A DNA stretch of 64,000 nt, from contig NHEJ01000007.1 in the NCBI GenBank assembly GCA_002170395.1, positions 403,441 to 467,440 of the forward strand. Reading direction: 5' to 3'. The position numbers and the translations under genes were made by a program. Of the stretch, positions 60,638 through 64,000 are shown in pieces (the stretch's first letter is position 1; every line of letters starts with the position of its first letter). The DNA comes from Betaproteobacteria bacterium TMED82 (GTDB lineage: Bacteria; Pseudomonadota; Gammaproteobacteria; Burkholderiales; Burkholderiaceae_A). The notes beneath the pieces were generated by a model, which worked only from the letters and a program-made list of their open reading frames with translations, had not been told where the DNA came from and did no database searches.

Positions 60638-60790
60638 CTACACTTTGGCAACGTTAGCCTTTGTTTTTCTGCAGCGGTCGGAGCAATACTTCACATTCTC
60701 CCAGTTGTTTCTCCAAGATTTTCGCCATTCCATAATCTTTCCGCAACGATCACAGATCTTTTTTGGTAAGTTTGATTTTTTTTTCTTCAT
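60638..60790 (-). CDS. DUF2256 zinc-ribbon-like small protein (50 residues)
   Basis: A 50-codon frame begins with a run of lysines and continues LPKKICDRCGKIMEWRKSW, then NWENVKYCSDRCRKTK. Two Cys pairs (CDRC and CSDRC) form a zinc-ribbon-like unit, and the Trp-rich centre is typical of DUF2256. These proteins are commonly encoded beside photolyase or cryptochrome genes, as here. The gene is convergent with the antenna-less photolyase gene and 19 bases downstream of the full-length one on the same strand. Confidence 0.85.
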   Translation of the reverse strand: MKKKKSNLPKKICDRCGKIMEWRKSWRNNWENVKYCSDRCRKTKANVAKV

Positions 60791-60809
60791 GAAGAAGATA
60801 CTTAAGAGT

Positions 60810-62375
60810 CTAATCGGGAAAAAATTTCAGTTGTTGAGGACCCTCATTTTTCAAGTTTTTAGGGATTTTTGGTTTATTGGAAATAATTTTGTTTTTCCTA
60901 CTCCCATGTTTTTTAAAGACCACCTTAGAAATGGATTTAAAATTTTTAGCAGTTCGTTTTTCATAAATCATTGACTTTGCTATATTCGACGTTTTCTTTA
61001 TATCCACAATGGGATTAAGCAAACTCTTACCAAAATTTGGATCCCACTTCTTAGTGAAGATTGCTTCGGGGTCGTGGTCGGTCATTTGTTTATCAGGATT
61101 GTATATACGAACAGTATTGATTCCTGTAGTTCCACTTTGCATTTGAATTTGTGGCCAGTGTATACCCGGCTCATAATCTAAAAATAAATTAGCTAAATGA
61201 GATCCACTGTGTCTCCAATGAATCCATAAATTGTGACTTACGAAAGACACTAACATCGCCCTCATTCTAAAGTTAATCCAGCCATTGATTCGAAGATAAT
61301 TCATGCAGGCGTCGACGAATGGGACTCCCGTTTTACAATCTTTCCAAGCTTCGAGTTTCTCCAGTTCATAGTCAGTTAAACAGCCTTCATTCCTGACTGC
61401 ATTCATTGAGGGGTGTAGGTTCCTGAATTCTATTTCCGGCTCAGCTTCAAGTTTTTGTATAAAATGGCACCTCCAATGTAAACGTTTTTTGAAACTGGAT
61501 AAGCCCGCTCTGTGGCTCTTATTTGAGACTGAAGCAGCCGTATTTTTTATATTATATTCTGCACTTAGTAATTGCTGGTATACATCGCGAATGGATAGAA
61601 TCCCCCAGGTTAAAAATGGTGATATTCTTGAGCAAGAATATTCTGCAGTTAGTGGACTACTCATTTCTTTTGAATAATTGGTTGACCTATTTATTAAAAA
61701 TGATTCAAGTAATTTGGTCGAAGTTTTTTTGACGGATCTTGGTAGTTGCTTGGAAACATCGTCCAAATGGAATAGGTCAATTCCGAAGAGTTTACATAGT
61801 TTTCTATGATCAAAATCACTAATATCGTATAACGGCGGCTTAAATGTTAAACCTCTCATGTCGTGTAAGTTAGCTTTAAAATAGGGTTCTGGAAAACATT
61901 CCTTCGACATGAATTTTCTCCAATGACTTGACCAAGTATTTCTGTCCCTTAAATTTCTAATTACATTGTTCTGACGGTATTCAATCCATTCAATATTTTC
62001 TAAATCACACCATTTCTTAACAGCCAAATCTCTCTTGTAAGAGGCCCAATCGCCAGTTTCTTGATGACTAAAAAGACGGAAATTACCCAGTTGTATTTTT
62101 AATTGGGTCAGTAAGATGATCATATTTTCTGTACCCGTGAAAACTTTTACAAAGCGTTTTTGTAATAGTCTAGATAGTTCCAAAACAGCAGTAGAGAAAA
62201 AAATTTGATGTTGCTGGCCGTATTCGGTGGAATTCCAAAGTTTTTTTTCAAAAGGTGCGATTGCTATTGTTGGACCATCTTGTTTAGATGCATTGTAAAG
62301 GGAGGAATGATCAAACAATCTAAGGTCTTTTTTCAACCAAACTACATTTGCAACGGGTAATCTAGCATTTTTCAT
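60810..62375 (-). CDS. Cryptochrome/deoxyribodipyrimidine photolyase family protein
   Basis: This is a full-length photolyase-family protein of 521 residues. The N-terminal alpha/beta domain starts VVWLKKDLRLFDHSSLYNAS (about residues 11-30). The C-terminal FAD domain holds RISPFLTWGILSIRDVYQQL, WINFRMRAMLVSFVSHNLWI and QMQSGTTGINTVRIYNP. The last 35 residues are basic and not conserved. It is likely a light-dependent DNA repair enzyme or a cryptochrome. Subclass is not assigned; the TGINTVRIYNP type is common in marine bacteria. It overlaps the START-like gene by 14 bases. Confidence 0.9.
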   Translation of the reverse strand: MKNARLPVANVVWLKKDLRLFDHSSLYNASKQDGPTIAIAPFEKKLWNSTEYGQQHQIFFSTAVLELSRLLQKRFVKVFTGTENMIILLTQLKIQLGNFRLFSHQETGDWASYKRDLAVKKWCDLENIEWIEYRQNNVIRNLRDRNTWSSHWRKFMSKECFPEPYFKANLHDMRGLTFKPPLYDISDFDHRKLCKLFGIDLFHLDDVSKQLPRSVKKTSTKLLESFLINRSTNYSKEMSSPLTAEYSCSRISPFLTWGILSIRDVYQQLLSAEYNIKNTAASVSNKSHRAGLSSFKKRLHWRCHFIQKLEAEPEIEFRNLHPSMNAVRNEGCLTDYELEKLEAWKDCKTGVPFVDACMNYLRINGWINFRMRAMLVSFVSHNLWIHWRHSGSHLANLFLDYEPGIHWPQIQMQSGTTGINTVRIYNPDKQMTDHDPEAIFTKKWDPNFGKSLLNPIVDIKKTSNIAKSMIYEKRTAKNFKSISKVVFKKHGSRKNKIISNKPKIPKNLKNEGPQQLKFFPD

Positions 62376-62922
62376 TGTTTTCGTAGTGGTTCACTTGATA
62401 AGTTAGATTTTCAGAAAAAACTTTATAGTTATGTTCTAAGGCCTCTCGTGTAAGAAATAAATTTTTTAAAAAAGGCAACTTAAATTCAACATTTAGAATT
62501 AAATGAACGTTTTTTGTTTCGAAAAGTTCCCAAGTTGCTGAGTAAAAAGAAAAGTCACCGGAAACTTGAAATATTTTTATTGTTTTATAGGGCTCCTCAA
62601 TAACTGACAATGTTGAGCTTTGTTTAACTTTAAGTCCAAGTGCCTCCCCAACAAAAACTTGTTTAATTAATTTTTTGTTGTTTATATCCGTTATTACCGT
62701 ACTGTCTTGTAAATTTTCATAGAATTTTGATAGTTTATTATAGTCTGTGATTGCGTTCCAGACTGTACATCGTTCTGCAGAAAAAACCTTTCTGATAGTA
62801 ACATGATGTATATTGTTCAGTGTAGAAATGGTAAGTTGTTCATTGTCCTTTGATAAAACCGGAAATATGATATTTGATAGAAAAAGTAAGGTTAAAAATC
62901 TATGAATAGTGCAACATGTCAT
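62362..62922 (-). CDS. Exported SRPBCC/START-like protein
   Basis: This 186-residue protein has a signal-like N-terminus (about residues 1-24, ending PVLS) and a domain resembling the SRPBCC (polyketide cyclase/START) fold. In particular it contains VWNAITDYNKLSKFYENLQ (about 54-72) and FYSATWELFE, and it ends with a long helix. It probably binds a hydrophobic ligand in the periplasm. The ATG at 62922 overlaps the start of the divergent DUF423 gene by seven bases. It is co-directional with the photolyase gene. Confidence 0.7.
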   Translation of the reverse strand: MTCCTIHRFLTLLFLSNIIFPVLSKDNEQLTISTLNNIHHVTIRKVFSAERCTVWNAITDYNKLSKFYENLQDSTVITDINNKKLIKQVFVGEALGLKVKQSSTLSVIEEPYKTIKIFQVSGDFSFYSATWELFETKNVHLILNVEFKLPFLKNLFLTREALEHNYKVFSENLTYQVNHYENNEKC

Positions 62923-63341
62923 CCAAATCTCGATTAGTATCAATCAACAATCTATTTCTGATTTTCTCAGTAATTAATCTCATGGTATCAGTTCTTGTTA
63001 TGGCGCTAATAGCTCATCAACAAACCCCACAAGGACAAAATTCAATATTATATGCTGTAAACATTCAACAATTGCATAGCCTCGTGTTGTTAATCTTATC
63101 ACTGCTATTAATTTGGTACAGGTTAAAAATTATTGTTATCGCCTCATTTTTTTTTGTAATCGGGATAATTTTTTTTTCAATAAATATATACCTCTCTGAT
63201 ATTTTCAATATTCGTTTTTTTTCTGGCCTAACGCCTTTAGGTGGATTGTCGCTTATTGTGGGGTGGCTGACGTTTTTGATATTTTCATTATGTTTGTTGA
63301 TTAAGCGTGACATTCGAGAATTGGGAAAAAAATTAAACTGA
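62916..63341 (+). CDS. DUF423-like membrane protein
   Basis: This 141-residue protein has four hydrophobic segments. It matches DUF423 by position: a helix, then a loop with QQTPQGQNSILYAVNIQQLH (about residues 29-48), and the C-terminal SGLTPLGGLSLIVGWLTFLI, close to the family's TPIGG...GW pattern. The usual GAFGAHGL after the first helix is replaced by ALIAHQQ. Ribosome site is poor. Its start overlaps that of the divergent SRPBCC gene. Function is unknown. Confidence 0.75.
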   Translation: MSSKSRLVSINNLFLIFSVINLMVSVLVMALIAHQQTPQGQNSILYAVNIQQLHSLVLLILSLLLIWYRLKIIVIASFFFVIGIIFFSINIYLSDIFNIRFFSGLTPLGGLSLIVGWLTFLIFSLCLLIKRDIRELGKKLN

Positions 63342-63343
63342 AT

Positions 63344-63727
63344 TTATTTTAGTGTTATAAAATTTGCTGTCAAAAACCCAAGGTATGCCATTAAAACTGA
63401 GCCCAGAGTATGAAAGAACATAACGAACAATGCAGAAAAATATTTTTGAATCTGAAGCAACAGAAGTATTTCGAGCGAAAATGAAGAAAAAGTTGTCAGA
63501 CTGCCTAGGAGCCCTGTTATTAAAAATAGTTTTAGAAATTGGTTATCTGGTGCTTGTTGAGCTAAATAAAAAAAACAAAGTCCAATAAAATAGGCGCCCA
63601 CAAGATTCGATGTGAGAATGCCCGCTCCAATGCTTTTTGCTAAGGGGTCTAATAAAAGACCCAAAGCCCACCTTAGCAGGGCGCCGATAGATGCCCCAGT
63701 AATTACAGCAATAACAGAAAACAACAT
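63344..63727 (-). CDS. crcB: Fluoride ion channel CrcB/Fluc
   Basis: This 127-residue small membrane protein has four helices and the Fluc motifs GASIGALLRWAL (about residues 10-21), GTSNLVGAYFIG-like ILTSNLVGAYFIGL (about 37-50) and TGLLGSLTTFSSFSLEILLL (about 71-90). Fluc channels export fluoride as antiparallel dimers. It converges with the DUF423 gene. No fluoride riboswitch is visible upstream, but an inverted repeat lies seven bases before the start codon. Confidence 0.93.
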   Translation of the reverse strand: MLFSVIAVITGASIGALLRWALGLLLDPLAKSIGAGILTSNLVGAYFIGLCFFYLAQQAPDNQFLKLFLITGLLGSLTTFSSFSLEILLLLQIQKYFSALFVMFFHTLGSVLMAYLGFLTANFITLK

Positions 63728-63733
63728 TTTAAT

Positions 63734-63759
63734 GTATAGTCTTAAATTATTAACTATAC
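63734..63759. repeat. Inverted repeat upstream of crcB
   Basis: GTATAGT (63734-63740) and ACTATAC (63753-63759) are perfect seven-base inverted arms around a 12-base AT-only-but-one spacer. The element begins seven bases before the crcB start codon on the minus strand. It could be a regulator site or a weak leader hairpin that hides the ribosome site. It does not resemble the fluoride riboswitch. Confidence 0.4.
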
Positions 63760-63840
63760 GTACTTTTAGTTTTTTTAGTTAGTCAATTTTTTTGGAACTT
63801 TTCTAAAAAATTGTCGTCATTTAAAAAAAAGAATAAACTT

Positions 63841-64000
63841 ATGCGCGATGTCATGACTGAAAGAGGCTTTTTCGAACGGTCATTCATGTTTAGAATGATT
63901 AGGGATTTTTTCCTGTTGCTCGTGGTAGTCGCGGCCGTTGAGCTACTTGTTCGTTACGTAGTGATTTTGTACGAGTTTAAAAACAGTGAGCCCGAAAGAG
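63841..64000 (+). CDS. Partial CDS, N-terminus of a single-pass membrane protein
   Basis: An open frame from an ATG at 63841 runs off the right edge with 53 residues visible: MRDVMTERGFFERSF, then a strong membrane helix (about residues 23-42, DFFLLLVVVAAVELLVRYVV) and a polar continuation. Another ATG at 63853 is an alternative start, and neither has a good ribosome site. The topology would suit a sensor kinase or other anchored protein, but there is too little sequence to decide. The DNA here looks slightly richer in G and C than its surroundings. Confidence 0.5.
   Translation, partial: MRDVMTERGFFERSFMFRMIRDFFLLLVVVAAVELLVRYVVILYEFKNSEPER

Noticed and set aside
63728-63840. Fluoride riboswitch upstream of crcB
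   Set aside because: The conserved GGCGAUGG-like core and pseudoknot pattern are absent; only an AT-rich inverted repeat is seen.

Overview
The window is a gene-dense, AT-rich (roughly one-third GC by eye) bacterial chromosome segment with short intergenic gaps and many one- to eleven-base gene overlaps. Several starts are TTG or GTG. I see no rRNA, tRNA, CRISPR array, insertion sequence or phage integrase. Gene content and order suggest a betaproteobacterium, probably a streamlined, AT-rich, Burkholderiales-like aquatic lineage. The clues are the sulfate-assimilation order cysI-DUF934-cysH-cysD-cysN with cobA and a short CbiX chelatase, several surface-adhesin-E-like small proteins, MetZ, the M23 peptidase/coiled-coil protein/bactofilin trio, fabI beside a yejABEF-like transporter, and senA/senB genes of the type known from Variovorax. 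This assignment is inference; no marker gene for taxonomy is present.

Layout. 0-3.5 kb: fabI on the minus strand, then tonB-exbB-exbD-exbD. 3.5-9.1 kb: a complete Yej-type oligopeptide ABC importer. 9.1-13.1 kb: a lipoprotein adaptor and a drug-type RND pump. 13.2-17.9 kb: a TRAP transporter (P, Q and M subunits) co-directional with an amidase-fold protein whose catalytic residues are replaced, and a 52-residue membrane peptide. 17.9-20.1 kb (minus): M23 peptidase, coiled-coil membrane protein and bactofilin, behind a good sigma70-like promoter. 20.1-24.8 kb (minus): a heavy-metal-type RND pump, its adaptor and an unknown protein. 24.9-26.4 kb: small exported proteins of the surface-adhesin-E type. 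26.4-36.4 kb: mostly minus-strand housekeeping genes (AI-2E-like permease, metZ, rmuC, a CYTH protein, a tungstate-type permease/ATPase pair next to glcF, and an acyltransferase).

36.5-46.3 kb is the most notable region. A DsbD/ScsB-like protein is followed by a PhnD/PhnC/PhnE/PhnE-like ABC importer that runs with a one-base gap into egtD. senA (an EgtB-like synthase) lies convergent to egtD, and selD (senC) and senB follow. Together these form a predicted selenium uptake and selenoneine pathway. The importer brings in an inorganic selenium species. SelD makes selenophosphate, SenB makes a selenosugar, EgtD makes hercynine, and SenA joins the selenosugar to hercynine to give selenoneine after C-Se lyase processing.

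46.3-48.6 kb holds a holin-like membrane protein, an SDR with a palindromic operator candidate, an esterase and a 27-residue peptide. 48.7-56.7 kb (minus) is a sulfate-assimilation operon: sulfite reductase, DUF934, uroporphyrinogen methyltransferase, chelatase, APS reductase, ATP sulfurylase and a TauE-type permease, followed by a class II aldolase. 56.8-64.0 kb holds DUF1330, cutA, DUF3429, a Tat-signal deacetylase-fold protein, two photolyase-family proteins flanking a 50-residue DUF2256 zinc-ribbon protein, a START-like protein, DUF423, crcB and a truncated membrane protein at the edge.
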